DNA of 64,000 bases, from the NCBI GenBank assembly GCA_036479015.1, contig JAZGFB010000037.1, forward strand, positions 124,001 through 188,000, read 5' to 3'. Below are positions 43,010 to 52,729 of the stretch, in pieces. Position 1 is the first letter of the stretch, and each line of letters starts with the position of its first letter. The stretch is from NVTR01 sp036479015 (GTDB lineage Bacteria; Pseudomonadota; Alphaproteobacteria; Rhodobacterales; Rhodobacteraceae). The position numbers were made by a program, and so were the translations under genes. A model generated the notes under the pieces. That model saw nothing but the letters and a program-made list of their open reading frames with translations. It searched no databases and was not told the DNA's origin.

Positions 43010-45454
43010 ATGAAGCAGAAACTTGTCATTATCGGTGCTGGGATGGCCTCTGGAAAGATGCTGGAAGAGCTGATCGAATTGGCAGCCGAGCGTTTTGATA
43101 TCACCCTGTTTGGTGCCGAGCCGCGCGGTAATTATAACCGCATCATGTTGTCGCCGGTTCTTGCGGGCGAAAAAACCTTTGAGGATATCATCACCCATGA
43201 TGCCCAGTGGTATGCCAAACATGATGTATCCTGCCGTTTCGGTGAAGCCGTGGTTAAGATTGATCGAAAAAATAAGCGGATCATCAGTGCACAAGGTGTG
43301 ACCCAGTATGACAAACTTGTGGTTGCAACTGGGTCGGCATCTTTCTTCATTCCGGTGGCGGGTAACGACCTGCCGGGTGTGATTGGGTTTCGCGATTTTG
43401 ATGACGTTACAGGTATGTTGACGGCGGCCGCTAAACCGGATGGCAAGGCCGTGGTTATTGGCGGTGGTTTGCTGGGGCTTGAGGCAGCGGCAGCACTGAA
43501 AGAGCAGGGCATGCAGGTGACCGTCTTACACCTGATGGGTCATTTGATGGAGCGCCAGCTTGACCCGACCGCAGGGTATTTATTGCGCAAAGAGCTGGAA
43601 AGCCGCGGCATCTGTGTGGAATGTAAGGCGCATACCAAAGCTATTTTGGGGCATGATAAGGCAGAGGCCGTTCTGATGGAGGACGGCACCGTCTATGACG
43701 CCGACCTTGTGGTAATGGCCGCCGGAATTCGACCAGAAACCAGACTAGCAACCGACGCGGGTTTGCATGTGGAACGCGGTATCGTAGTTAGCGACGCGAT
43801 GGCGACGTCGGACCCTGATATCTTCGCAGTTGGGGAATGCGTCGAACATGATGCAGTTGTTTATGGTTTGGTCGCGCCGTTATACGATATGGCGAAGGTG
43901 CTGGCCAAAACACTGTGCGAGCAGCAGGCGAAATTTGTGCCACCTGCCGTTTCAACTAAACTAAAGGTGACAGGGGTTGATCTGTTCTCGGTCGGTGATT
44001 TTGCTGATGGCGAAGACCGCGAGGACATTACATTTCGCGATCCGGGTCGCGGTATTTACAAGCGTATCATCCTGCAGAATGATCGGATAATCGGCACGGT
44101 TATTTATGGTGACACAAGTGATAGCAGCTGGTTCTTTTCCAAGCTGAAATCAGGTGAAGACATAAGCGGCCTGCGCGACACGTTGATTTTTGGGCCTGCC
44201 TTTCAGGGGGGTACACCCCAGGACCCGTTGGCAGCCGTTGCAGCATTATCTGACGACGCAGAAATCTGCGGCTGCAACGGCATTTGTAAAGGCACTATCA
44301 TCACGGCCATCAAGGACGGTGCGGCCGACTTGACGGCGATCAGGGCATGCACCAAGGCGTCGGCTTCTTGTGGAAGTTGCTCGGGATTGGTTGAACAGCT
44401 TTTGGCCAGCACGTTGGATGGCGACTTTGTTGCCCCAACGGCCCAACCAGTTTGCAGCTGTACCGATTTAACCCACGAAGATGTTCGGCGGATTATTAAA
44501 AGCCAGGCACTTAAATCAATACCAGCGGTTATGCAGGAATGTGGCTGGAAGTCCGCCTGCGGTTGCCATGTCTGCCGTCCTGCGCTGAACTATTATATGA
44601 TTGCTGAATGGCCCTTGGAATACCTGGATGACGCCCAAAGCAGGTTTGTGAACGAACGCAATCACGCGAACATCCAAAAGGATGGCACATATTCGGTACT
44701 GCCGCGCATGTGGGGTGGGATGACCACGCCTGATGAATTGCGCGCCATAGCGGATGTGGCGGATAAATATGATGTCCCCGCCGTAAAGGTAACGGGCGGT
44801 CAGCGGATTGATCTGCTTGGGGTGAAAAAGCAAGATCTGCCACATATGTGGGCCGATCTAAACGCCGCTGGAATGGTGTCTGGGCATGCTTATTCCAAAG
44901 GTTTGCGAACTGTTAAGACCTGTGTTGGTACTGATTTTTGCCGTTTCGGAACGCAGGACAGCACCGGTCTTGGGGTCAGATTGGAAAAACTGCTTTGGGG
45001 CAGCTGGACCCCACACAAGGTTAAATTGGCTGTTTCCGGATGCCCGCGTAATTGTGCCGAAGCCACCTGTAAGGATGTTGGAATTGTTTGTGTCGACAGT
45101 GGTTTTGAAATCAGTGTTGCCGGTGCTGCAGGCATGGAGTTGAAGCAAACCCAGGCATTGGCTAAGGTCGCCACTGAACAAGAGGCTATCGATCTTACCG
45201 TCGCTTTTATTCAGCTGTATCGGGAACATGCCCGATACCTGGATCGGGCTTATAAGTGGGTCGATAAGGTTGGCTTGGACTGGGTCAAGCAACGGGTCGT
45301 GGATGACCTGTCAGAACGTGCCGCCCTTTGTGAACGCTTTGAGATTTCGCAGTCGGTCTATCGTAAAGACCCCTGGGCCGAGCAAGCCACGCCCAAATTC
45401 CAAAGACAAAAGTGGTCTGCGCTGGCGGATCTAACGCAGGAGGCCGCAGAATGA
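43010..45454 (+). CDS. nirB: NAD(P)H nitrite reductase, large subunit
   Basis: Reduces nitrite to ammonium in the cytosol for assimilation (814 aa). GGAG lies upstream of the ATG. An FAD/NAD domain opens with VIIGAGMASGKMLEEL and VVIGGGLLGLEAAAALK. Two [2Fe-2S]-type BFD modules follow (ICGCNGICKGTI near 425; CSCTDLTHEDV near 495). The C-terminal siroheme/[4Fe-4S] domain has Cys residues in CVGTDFCRFGTQDS and SGCPRNCAEATCKDVG. nirD overlaps by ATGA. Confidence 0.96.
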   Translation: MKQKLVIIGAGMASGKMLEELIELAAERFDITLFGAEPRGNYNRIMLSPVLAGEKTFEDIITHDAQWYAKHDVSCRFGEAVVKIDRKNKRIISAQGVTQYDKLVVATGSASFFIPVAGNDLPGVIGFRDFDDVTGMLTAAAKPDGKAVVIGGGLLGLEAAAALKEQGMQVTVLHLMGHLMERQLDPTAGYLLRKELESRGICVECKAHTKAILGHDKAEAVLMEDGTVYDADLVVMAAGIRPETRLATDAGLHVERGIVVSDAMATSDPDIFAVGECVEHDAVVYGLVAPLYDMAKVLAKTLCEQQAKFVPPAVSTKLKVTGVDLFSVGDFADGEDREDITFRDPGRGIYKRIILQNDRIIGTVIYGDTSDSSWFFSKLKSGEDISGLRDTLIFGPAFQGGTPQDPLAAVAALSDDAEICGCNGICKGTIITAIKDGAADLTAIRACTKASASCGSCSGLVEQLLASTLDGDFVAPTAQPVCSCTDLTHEDVRRIIKSQALKSIPAVMQECGWKSACGCHVCRPALNYYMIAEWPLEYLDDAQSRFVNERNHANIQKDGTYSVLPRMWGGMTTPDELRAIADVADKYDVPAVKVTGGQRIDLLGVKKQDLPHMWADLNAAGMVSGHAYSKGLRTVKTCVGTDFCRFGTQDSTGLGVRLEKLLWGSWTPHKVKLAVSGCPRNCAEATCKDVGIVCVDSGFEISVAGAAGMELKQTQALAKVATEQEAIDLTVAFIQLYREHARYLDRAYKWVDKVGLDWVKQRVVDDLSERAALCERFEISQSVYRKDPWAEQATPKFQRQKWSALADLTQEAAE

Positions 45455-45786
45455 CTGTTTGGCTAGATATTGCTGAGCTTGACGACATCCCCAAACGCGG
45501 GGCCCGCGTGGTCAAAACCCATCTTGGGTGCGTTGCAATTTTTCGCACTGCTGATGACCAAGTTTTTGCAATAGACGATAGCTGCCCACACAAAAAGGGC
45601 CCGCTATCTGAGGGCATAGTGCATGGCGCATCTGTGACATGTCCGTTGCATAATTGGGTGATCGATCTGAAGACGGGGTTGGCGCAGGGTAACGATGTCG
45701 GCAAAGTTGCGACCTTTGATGCAAAAGTGGAGGGCGGGCGGATACTTCTTGATGCTGACCGCCTTACGGCGATGTCGGCTGCATGA
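45451..45786 (+). CDS. nirD: Nitrite reductase small subunit
   Basis: Rieske-like small subunit of NirBD (111 aa). The ATG at 45451 overlaps the nirB stop. The fold contains CPHKKGPLSEGIVHG and CPLHNWVIDL, giving a Cys-X-His and Cys-X2-His pair, so this member appears to keep the Rieske cluster ligands, unlike many NirD proteins that have lost them. It overlaps nasA by 4 bp. Confidence 0.92.
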   Translation: MTVWLDIAELDDIPKRGARVVKTHLGCVAIFRTADDQVFAIDDSCPHKKGPLSEGIVHGASVTCPLHNWVIDLKTGLAQGNDVGKVATFDAKVEGGRILLDADRLTAMSAA

Positions 45787-48392
45787 AACCGGTCAAGACA
45801 ACCTGTCCCTATTGTGGTGTCGGTTGTGGCCTATTGGCCAAGCCAAACGGCACAATTTTGGGCGACCCTGATCACCCGTCAAATTTTGGCAGGTTGTGTT
45901 CCAAAGGGGCTGCGTTGGGTGAAACGCTTGATCTGGACGGGCGTTTGCTTGCCCCTATGATCAAAGGACGGCAGGCGGGATGGGACGAAGCCCTTGATCT
46001 TGTCGCTACAAAATTCAGTGCCACGATCCGTGATCACGGGCCGGAAAGCGTTGCCTTTTATGTTTCTGGGCAACTGCTGAGCGAAGATTATTACGTCGCC
46101 AACAAGTTGATGAAGGGCTTTATTGGCTCGGCCAATATTGATACCAATTCCAGGCTGTGCATGGCGTCCAGTGTGGCGGGGCACAAAAGGGCATTTGGCA
46201 GTGATACGGTGCCAGGAACATACGAAGATTTTGACCAAGCCGATGTTGTTGTGCTGGTGGGGTCAAATTTGGCGTGGTGTCATCCGGTTTTGCACCAACG
46301 CATTATGGCTGCAAAATCTGAACGCCCTGAACTAAAAATTATTACAATCGACCCCCGTCGCACTGCCACCGGTGATGCATCCGACCTGCATTTGGCCATT
46401 CGCCCTGATGGGGACACCGCATTATTTAATGGTCTTTTGTCCGAAATCGCACGGCGCGGTGCCGTTGATAAAAATTATGTCGATGCACATGTGAACGGCA
46501 TGGACACCACCTTAGAGGTCGCAAACGCCACAGAGCTGCTGTCCACCGGCCTTTCATCTGACGACATTCGCACGTTTTTTGATCTGTGGATCGGTACAGA
46601 AAAAGTTGTGACGGTGTTTTCACAAGGCGTAAACCAGTCAGTTGGCGGCACTGATAAGGTCAATGCTATTATCAATTGCCACCTGGCAACAGGCCGCATC
46701 GGGCGCCCGGGGATGGGGCCATTTTCGATCACGGGTCAACCTAATGCGATGGGTGGACGCGAAGTTGGTGGATTGGCAAATATGCTGGCATGCCATTTGG
46801 ATATTGAAAACCAAAACCATCGAAAAGTGGTGCAAGAGGCATGGCAATCGCCGACAATGTGCACCCAACCTGGGCTGAAAGCGGTTGACCTGTTTCGCGC
46901 CTGCGAAAGTGGAAAAATCAAAGCACTTTGGATCATGGCGACGAACCCGGCGGTATCAATGCCGGATGCGGACGCGGTGGCCGATGCAATCAAGAGCGTT
47001 GATTTTACAGTCGTCTCTGAAGTCATGGCTAAGACAGACACCAGCGTGTTGACGGATGTTCAACTGCCAGCGACAGCATGGGGTGAAAAAACCGGAACCG
47101 TCAGCAATTCTGAGCGTCGAGTCAGCATGCAGCGGGCCTTTTTGCCAGCCCCTGGGGCTGCCAGGCCGGATTGGAAAATTATTTGTGATGTGGCGCAACG
47201 AATGGGCTGGGTTGATGCGTTTTCCTATGCCGGTCCGGCAGACATCTTCCGAGAATACGCTGACCTATCTGGCCGAGCGGCTGCTTTGGGGCGTGATTTT
47301 AACATCAGCGGCCTGTCTGATATCAGCGACATTGAATACGCTGATTTCAAGCCAGTACAGTGGCCGGTTTTGCCCAAAGAAAAGCCCAGTGCGCGCTTTT
47401 TTGCAGAGGGCGGTTTTTTTCATGCCGATGGCAAAGCCCGTATGTTGCCGGTGGAACCGACACTAGAGCATCAGGTTGAAAAGGGGATATTACGGCTTAA
47501 CACCGGGCGGACCCGCGATCAGTGGCATACGATGACACGCACGGGCAAATCCCCGCGCCTTGGGCAACATATGCCTGAACCTTTTGTTGAAATTCATTCT
47601 GCGGATGCGGGCGCGCTTGGTCTGGTATCGGGTGAATTACTTGCTATTGAATCCTTGCAAGGTAAGGCGGTGATGAAGGCCATTATTTCTGACGGTGTGC
47701 CGCGCCAAACCATTTTTGCCCCAATGCACTGGAGCGATACCAACACATCACAGGGGCGCATTAATTCCCTAACAACCTGCACGACAGACCCCATTTCTGG
47801 GCAGCCGGCCCTTAAGGGGTGTCAGGTTCAGCTGCGTCCGCTTAGGGCAAATTGGTATGCTTTTGCCACCTCAAGTGCGCCGATGCAGCCTTGTTCGTTA
47901 TATAGCGCTGTCACCCGCACAGAAAATGGCTGGCGTTGTGATCTGGCGGATACGACAAACCCATCTGATTGGGAGCAAGAGGCACGGCGGGTTTTAAACC
48001 TGCCCTTTGGCAAGTGCAGCACTGTGCGTGACAATGCCAAGGGCACCGTGCGCATCGCGATACATGATGGGCAGACGTTGAAAGGGTTGTTTTTTGCATC
48101 GTTCCAACCTGTTCAGGTCGCACGGGCATTAGCGGCGTCGCACATTAATGCACCCACGCCTGCATTGACTGCGTTGGCGGGGCTGCCGATGTCTGATCAG
48201 CCTGATCCTGGGCCCGTGATTTGCGCCTGTTTTAACGTTGGTTCCAATACATTGAGACGCGCAATTTCTAACGGCGCCACCACGCTTGTTACGCTGGGGA
48301 AATGCACTGCTGCTGGCACAAATTGCGGGTCCTGCAAGCCAGAATTGCAGGCGCTGATAAATGCGGCCCAAATGCCGACAGCTGCAGAATAG
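45783..48392 (+). CDS. nasA: Assimilatory nitrate reductase, catalytic subunit
   Basis: Molybdopterin (bis-MGD) enzyme reducing nitrate to nitrite in the cytosol (869 aa). The N-terminal [4Fe-4S] motif is TCPYCGVGCGLLA with a fourth Cys in GRLCSKG. The Mo-ligand Cys is probably in NSRLCMASSV near residue 120. A C-terminal BFD-like [2Fe-2S] module (ICACFNVGSNTL; CGSCKPELQAL) near residues 815-860 is typical of NasA. The electron donor is probably NADH via a flavoprotein not seen here. Confidence 0.96.
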   Translation: MKPVKTTCPYCGVGCGLLAKPNGTILGDPDHPSNFGRLCSKGAALGETLDLDGRLLAPMIKGRQAGWDEALDLVATKFSATIRDHGPESVAFYVSGQLLSEDYYVANKLMKGFIGSANIDTNSRLCMASSVAGHKRAFGSDTVPGTYEDFDQADVVVLVGSNLAWCHPVLHQRIMAAKSERPELKIITIDPRRTATGDASDLHLAIRPDGDTALFNGLLSEIARRGAVDKNYVDAHVNGMDTTLEVANATELLSTGLSSDDIRTFFDLWIGTEKVVTVFSQGVNQSVGGTDKVNAIINCHLATGRIGRPGMGPFSITGQPNAMGGREVGGLANMLACHLDIENQNHRKVVQEAWQSPTMCTQPGLKAVDLFRACESGKIKALWIMATNPAVSMPDADAVADAIKSVDFTVVSEVMAKTDTSVLTDVQLPATAWGEKTGTVSNSERRVSMQRAFLPAPGAARPDWKIICDVAQRMGWVDAFSYAGPADIFREYADLSGRAAALGRDFNISGLSDISDIEYADFKPVQWPVLPKEKPSARFFAEGGFFHADGKARMLPVEPTLEHQVEKGILRLNTGRTRDQWHTMTRTGKSPRLGQHMPEPFVEIHSADAGALGLVSGELLAIESLQGKAVMKAIISDGVPRQTIFAPMHWSDTNTSQGRINSLTTCTTDPISGQPALKGCQVQLRPLRANWYAFATSSAPMQPCSLYSAVTRTENGWRCDLADTTNPSDWEQEARRVLNLPFGKCSTVRDNAKGTVRIAIHDGQTLKGLFFASFQPVQVARALAASHINAPTPALTALAGLPMSDQPDPGPVICACFNVGSNTLRRAISNGATTLVTLGKCTAAGTNCGSCKPELQALINAAQMPTAAE

Positions 48393-48404
48393 ACGGAGAG
48401 TAAA

Positions 48405-49691
48405 TTGAAAACCCACACGAACCCTGCATCTGCGGACCAGTACCGCGCACTTGGGTTAAGCACGTTTGCTTTTACCGTATGTTTTGCTGTTTGGACGATT
48501 TTTTCGATTATTGGAATTCAGATCAAGCAAGAGCTTGGTTTGACCGACACCCAGTTCGGATTGCTGGTGGCAACACCGGTATTGACCGGGTCGATCAGTC
48601 GCATTTTCCTGGGCATCTGGACCGAACGATTTGGTGGCCGAATTGTCTTCCCGCTGCAAATGCTGGTTACCGCGGCGGCGGTGAGCATGTTGACCAAGGT
48701 GCATACCTACGAAATGTTCTTGCTGGCGGCACTTGGGCTTGGGTTGGCCGGTGGGTCGTTCATTATTGGGGTTTCATACGTGTCTCGGTGGTTTGGTCCG
48801 GGGCGGCAAGGCACTGCACTTGGCATTTTCGGCGTTGGGAACGTGGGCGCGGCTGTTACAAATTTTGCAGCCCCATTTCTTGTTGTGGCATTTGGTTGGG
48901 AAGGCACCGCGCAGCTTTATTCAGCCGCGCTTGTCGTTGCGGCAGTGGTGTTTTTCATCTTTGCAAAGACCGATCCGGAACATCTGCGCCGCCAACAGTC
49001 TGGTGAAAAGACCGTTTCCTTGGCTGAGCAGCTTGCGCCGCTGAAAAATGGCCAAGTTTGGCGGTTTTCAGCGTATTACTTTTTTGTATTCGGGGCTTTT
49101 GTTGCGCTCGCCTCATTTCTTCCGCGCTACTATGTTGGTGCTTTTGGCTTAGAGTTAACGACTGCAGGGGTTCTTGCGGGTCTCTTTTCTTTGCCGGGGT
49201 CGATATTTCGAGCACTTGGTGGCTGGATGTCCGACAGGCTGGGGGCCAGGTTTGTGATCTACCTGACGTTTTTTGTATCGCTGCCGGTTTTGTTCGTCAT
49301 GTCCTACCCTGGTGGACACTATGTTATGCAGGGGATTAATGGCGCAATTGAGTTTGACCTTAACGTGTCACTTGCGCTGTTTGTTGCGCTTAGTATGATT
49401 TTGGGGTTTGCCATGAGCCTTGGCTCTGCCGCCGTTTTCAAACACATCCCGGTTTACTATCCGCAAAATGTAGGTGCGGTTGGTGGGCTGGTTGGCATGA
49501 TTGGGGGGCTGGGTGGTTTTGTGCTGCCAATCGCTTTTGGGATCCTATTGGATGCAACACAAATTTGGACCGCACCGTTCATGCTGCTTTTTGTTCTGGT
49601 CGCGGTGTCGATAGCTTGGATGCACCTTTCTATCCGGCGTATGGAAAACCTGTCCACGGCGGCATTAGAAATAGAGGTGCGTGCAAATTAA
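48405..49691 (+). CDS. Nitrate/nitrite MFS transporter
   Basis: Membrane transporter of 428 aa with about 12 hydrophobic helices, of the NarK/NasA-type nitrate-nitrite porter group. A TTG start at 48405 has GGAG seven bases upstream. The motif TDTQFGLLVATPVLTGSI and the conserved glycine-rich LGLGLAGGSFIIGVSYVSRWF fit nitrate porters. It follows nasA by 12 bp, so uptake and reduction are one operon. Confidence 0.9.
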   Translation: MKTHTNPASADQYRALGLSTFAFTVCFAVWTIFSIIGIQIKQELGLTDTQFGLLVATPVLTGSISRIFLGIWTERFGGRIVFPLQMLVTAAAVSMLTKVHTYEMFLLAALGLGLAGGSFIIGVSYVSRWFGPGRQGTALGIFGVGNVGAAVTNFAAPFLVVAFGWEGTAQLYSAALVVAAVVFFIFAKTDPEHLRRQQSGEKTVSLAEQLAPLKNGQVWRFSAYYFFVFGAFVALASFLPRYYVGAFGLELTTAGVLAGLFSLPGSIFRALGGWMSDRLGARFVIYLTFFVSLPVLFVMSYPGGHYVMQGINGAIEFDLNVSLALFVALSMILGFAMSLGSAAVFKHIPVYYPQNVGAVGGLVGMIGGLGGFVLPIAFGILLDATQIWTAPFMLLFVLVAVSIAWMHLSIRRMENLSTAALEIEVRAN

Positions 49692-49709
49692 GCGTGCGGG
49701 TGTTCTTTA

Positions 49710-50627
49710 TCAGGAAGCCTGTGTGACCAGCCCATAGACGGCTTGGTGTATTGGTTGGACCGCTAGTTTTTGTTCCTGATAGATCGGATCATTGCAAAGC
49801 TCATCATGCACAGTACTTAGGTGGCGTGCTGGCACCTGTGGAAACAGGTGATGTACAAGGTGAAAACAATCGTTACGCGGAAAAAGCAGCGGGCGAAGGA
49901 ATTTGGGAGCCAGAACATTCCGCGAAGATTCCAGTTCATCTTCTGATCCAACGACACCGGCATGATCCAGGCAATCTGTCCAATAGTTGAATGTTGGGAA
50001 CAGGTAGAACAGTGGGATAAGGACAAAGAAAGTTAGCGTCAGTGGCGCAACAACCGTAAAGCCGATGATCGTCAGCAACATGAAAACCTTGAGCAGCTGG
50101 AAGAACCGACCATCGCGGCCTGAAAAATTTACCCCGGAATACTGGCGTAAGTGGCGCCCGAGCAGGGGGTTGGTCATATGCCGAATAATTGTCGTTTTGG
50201 TAAGCGGTTCGTGTAAGCGCAGGTCTTTTATGCCCTTAAGATCCATATCCAATTCGTAGTCGCCCAAATGTGCGTGGTGGGACAAATGTTCGTCTTTATA
50301 CTGCTGGAAACAACCGGTGAGGATCGACGAGCAAAGGCTGCCGATGGCAACATTATCCTGGCGATGGTCAGAAAATGAATAATGCGTGCATTCGTGCACA
50401 ATGTTGTTCAAGCCACGCAGGCGTGTGGCAATGAAAATCGCGGCGATCACCATCAGTGTCGCAGTTGCAAATGACACTGATTTCGTTAACAGGTAGTGCC
50501 CGGCAACAATCGTGGCTGCGATTTGCGTTATGTACCAGGCAACAATTAACCACGCTGTTTGGCGCCGGTGCTTGGCCATGCCAACGAATTTGCGCATGAA
50601 TTTTTCACGTATGTATTTACCGGACAC
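49710..50627 (-). CDS. Membrane fatty acid desaturase-like protein
   Basis: Di-iron membrane desaturase (305 aa from the GTG at 50627; a GTG at 50654 and an ATG at 50597 are alternatives). The three His boxes are present: HECTHYSFSD, HLSHHAHLGD and HLVHHLFP. Several membrane helices lie between them. The substrate may be an acyl-lipid or another alkyl compound. It is divergent from the ArgP-like gene at 50841 and ends 18 bp from the nitrate transporter stop. Confidence 0.85.
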   Translation of the reverse strand: MSGKYIREKFMRKFVGMAKHRRQTAWLIVAWYITQIAATIVAGHYLLTKSVSFATATLMVIAAIFIATRLRGLNNIVHECTHYSFSDHRQDNVAIGSLCSSILTGCFQQYKDEHLSHHAHLGDYELDMDLKGIKDLRLHEPLTKTTIIRHMTNPLLGRHLRQYSGVNFSGRDGRFFQLLKVFMLLTIIGFTVVAPLTLTFFVLIPLFYLFPTFNYWTDCLDHAGVVGSEDELESSRNVLAPKFLRPLLFPRNDCFHLVHHLFPQVPARHLSTVHDELCNDPIYQEQKLAVQPIHQAVYGLVTQAS

Positions 50628-50795
50628 TTGACCCCCACGATCTGCCTGAAACACTAGATATACTGGTAACGTACTAAATTAAAAGGGTTTTTATTGAATC
50701 TGGGTTAGGTTTACCCCTTGTAAATTACAGGGGCTAATGCGAGCTGAGAATTATCGACAATATATTTATATATTTGTTTTTATTCTATGTTATTA

Positions 50796-50813
50796 TGCTA
50801 ACAGCACATTAGT
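50796..50813 (+). promoter_or_regulatory. Repeated operator-like site TGCTAA-N6-ATTAGT, copy A
   Basis: TGCTAACAGCACATTAGT lies 28 bp before the ATG of the ArgP-like gene. The same six-plus-six half-sites with the same six-base gap recur on the minus strand at 52309-52326. A second palindrome, ATTAG-N5-CTAAT, overlaps its right end at 50808-50822. Confidence 0.45.
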
Positions 50814-50840
50814 ATTGCTAATAGATTACGGTTTGGAAAT

Positions 50841-51758
50841 ATGGAATATCACTACGAGTCTTTGACTGCTCTTGCGGCGGTTGTGCGCGAGGGTGGGTTT
50901 GATGCTGCTGCTAAGTCGTTAAAGGTGACCCAATCAGCGGTCAGCCAGCGAATCAGACAACTTGAGGAAAAAGTCGGCGCGCTGCTGATAGTCAGGGGCC
51001 GCCCATGTTTACCCACTGAGCTGGGTTCACAGCTATGCCATCACCTGGAACAGGTTTTATTACTGCAACACGAATTGAATGGCCGCATCGACGGGATGCT
51101 GGATTCTCATAATTCATCAGGGGCGACTGTCAAAATCGCAGTTAACAGTGACAGCCTGGCAACCTGGTTCCCAAGTGTGGTGAAACGGGCAATGAAAGAT
51201 CTGAAATTGCAGCTGGAAATCACCCCTGATGACCAGGATCACACAGAAGAAAGTTTGCGATCCGGGGATGCTTTGGCGGTGGTTACATCGATCGAACGCC
51301 CGGTTCAGGGGTGTCGGCGGATTTCCTTAGGTGCAATGGAATATGTTGCGATAGCATCACCAGAATTCTACAAGTCTTTTCTAAATGATGGGGTGTCCTT
51401 GCAGACCCTAACGCATGCACCTTTGATTATTTTTGATCGGAAAGATTCGCTGCCACAACAATGGATGGAAAGTTGTTTTGACGAGTCTATTTGGCCGCCA
51501 ACAACAATTATGCCATCCTACGAAGGGTACCTAGAATGCTGTCTGAATGGGGTAGGTTGGGGGATGATGCCAATATCATCGGTGGCAAAACAAATAGAAT
51601 CTGGCGAGTTGGTCGATTTGATGCCAGGAAAAATAATTAAGATATCATTGCATTGGCAGTCAGGCACCCAGTCCAGCAAAATAATGCAGCGTTTGGGTGA
51701 AATTGTTACTGAAGAGGCAATGGTTCATCTTGTAACGGACAGCTACCGAACATTGTAG
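50841..51758 (+). CDS. ArgP/LysG-type LysR regulator
   Basis: LysR regulator of 305 aa. The N-terminal winged helix (MEYHYESLTALAAVVREGGFD; VTQSAVSQRIRQLEEKVG) and the VRGRPCLPTELG stretch are typical of ArgP/LysG proteins, which usually regulate an amino acid exporter (lysE/argO). No exporter lies next to it here. It is divergent from the desaturase and has operator-like repeats directly upstream, so it may be autoregulated. Confidence 0.85.
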   Translation: MEYHYESLTALAAVVREGGFDAAAKSLKVTQSAVSQRIRQLEEKVGALLIVRGRPCLPTELGSQLCHHLEQVLLLQHELNGRIDGMLDSHNSSGATVKIAVNSDSLATWFPSVVKRAMKDLKLQLEITPDDQDHTEESLRSGDALAVVTSIERPVQGCRRISLGAMEYVAIASPEFYKSFLNDGVSLQTLTHAPLIIFDRKDSLPQQWMESCFDESIWPPTTIMPSYEGYLECCLNGVGWGMMPISSVAKQIESGELVDLMPGKIIKISLHWQSGTQSSKIMQRLGEIVTEEAMVHLVTDSYRTL

Positions 51759-51823
51759 CTATGTAAATGGTGGCCGGAACCCGATAATTCACCCAAGAGT
51801 CTAGCAGACAGCAAAACAGGGTA

Positions 51824-52144
51824 TCAATTGTAGCGGACCCTATCAGCCGTGTATTGCTTCACAACATCCATATCAGCCTGTTGGGCTGCAATATGGTTGG
51901 GAACAACACTAATTTTTGTGTCTAGTTTCATGAACAATCTGTCGACAACAGCAATTGGTTCATATTCTTCTATTTCATCTGACGCCGAGTTAGGTTTCAA
52001 AAATGAATTGCCGATAACTGTGACGTCTAATTCTGGAGAGTTCAGGATGAAACGGTCATATTCTTCACTAAGCTGTTGCTCTAGCCGTTCAATATTTGCA
52101 GAAATTTCGGCAGCCATTTTATCAATTTTTTCAAAAGAGATCAT
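51824..52144 (-). CDS. Unknown small acidic protein, coiled coil
   Basis: Not recognised. The frame from the ATG at 52144 gives 106 aa (the frame is open to 52207). Residues ~1-35 form a likely coiled coil (KIDKMAAEISANIERLEQQL), followed by an acidic stretch with ASDEIEEYEP. There is no signal or membrane segment, and the ribosome site is weak (GGGA 12 bases upstream). It is isolated between the argP-like gene and a structured gap. It may be a chance frame. Confidence 0.45.
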   Translation of the reverse strand: MISFEKIDKMAAEISANIERLEQQLSEEYDRFILNSPELDVTVIGNSFLKPNSASDEIEEYEPIAVVDRLFMKLDTKISVVPNHIAAQQADMDVVKQYTADRVRYN

Positions 52145-52210
52145 TTGATTACATTCCCAGCTTGCAGCACGACCTGACGTTACATCAGCGCATAATCTAA
52201 AAAACAAACC

Positions 52211-52255
52211 GGTGCCCCAGAAGATGGCGTGACTTTTGCAACCTTCTGGGGCGCT
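52211..52255 (-). terminator. Strong hairpin, possible minus-strand terminator
   Basis: GCCCCAGAAG (52214-52223) pairs with CTTCTGGGGC (52243-52252), and the stem extends with wobble pairs to 52211-52255. Read on the minus strand it is followed after a few bases by a T-rich run. It lies about 67 bp before the small gene at 51824-52144, so it could also act as its attenuator. Confidence 0.45.
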
Positions 52256-52308
52256 TAGCTTAATTAATAAACATTACTCGTTACACTTCTTATGCTCTAT
52301 CTAATTAA

Positions 52309-52326
52309 CTAATGGTGCATTAGCAA
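52309..52326 (-). promoter_or_regulatory. Repeated operator-like site TGCTAA-N6-ATTAGT, copy B
   Basis: On the minus strand this reads TGCTAATGCACCATTAGT, sharing both half-sites and their spacing with copy A at 50796-50813. It also contains a perfect CTAAT-N5-ATTAG palindrome at 52310-52324. Confidence 0.45.
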
Positions 52327-52699
52327 GTATTATTTATATATTTTTGATACTTGCATGAAAGTAAGAAATTTTTTGTTTATCAGTTGACTGTAAGAAGATT
52401 ACTCTTTTCCAGTGTAGCAATTGTTTTTGCTACCTGCTGATTTTCACTAAGTGAGGCCGGTCTGCCAGCATTGGACCCAAACGGAGCAAACACAGGCTAC
52501 AGATATCGCACTATACGGATGGGGCACGGGTGTTGGTGTATTTGGATCAACTGAAACGCCAGCGGTTTATTGCGGGCTGGGAAAGTTCATTCCTGCAGCG
52601 CTAAGTGGCCGTCTTCCGCGGGTATCGGGGCTGTACTACGAAGGTCAAAATTTGGCCACATATGCGGGTGATACTTTTGCAATAAATAAAACGCACATG

Positions 52700-52729
52700 T
52701 GGCCCGCAAATTTACGGGGCCAATTTTTT
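52700..52729 (+). terminator. Intrinsic terminator before the glycosyltransferase operon
   Basis: TGGCCC (52700-52705) pairs with GGGCCA (52717-52722) and a run of six T follows at 52724-52729. It would end a rightward transcript arising in the gap, or act as an attenuator for the operon that starts at 52757. Confidence 0.6.
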
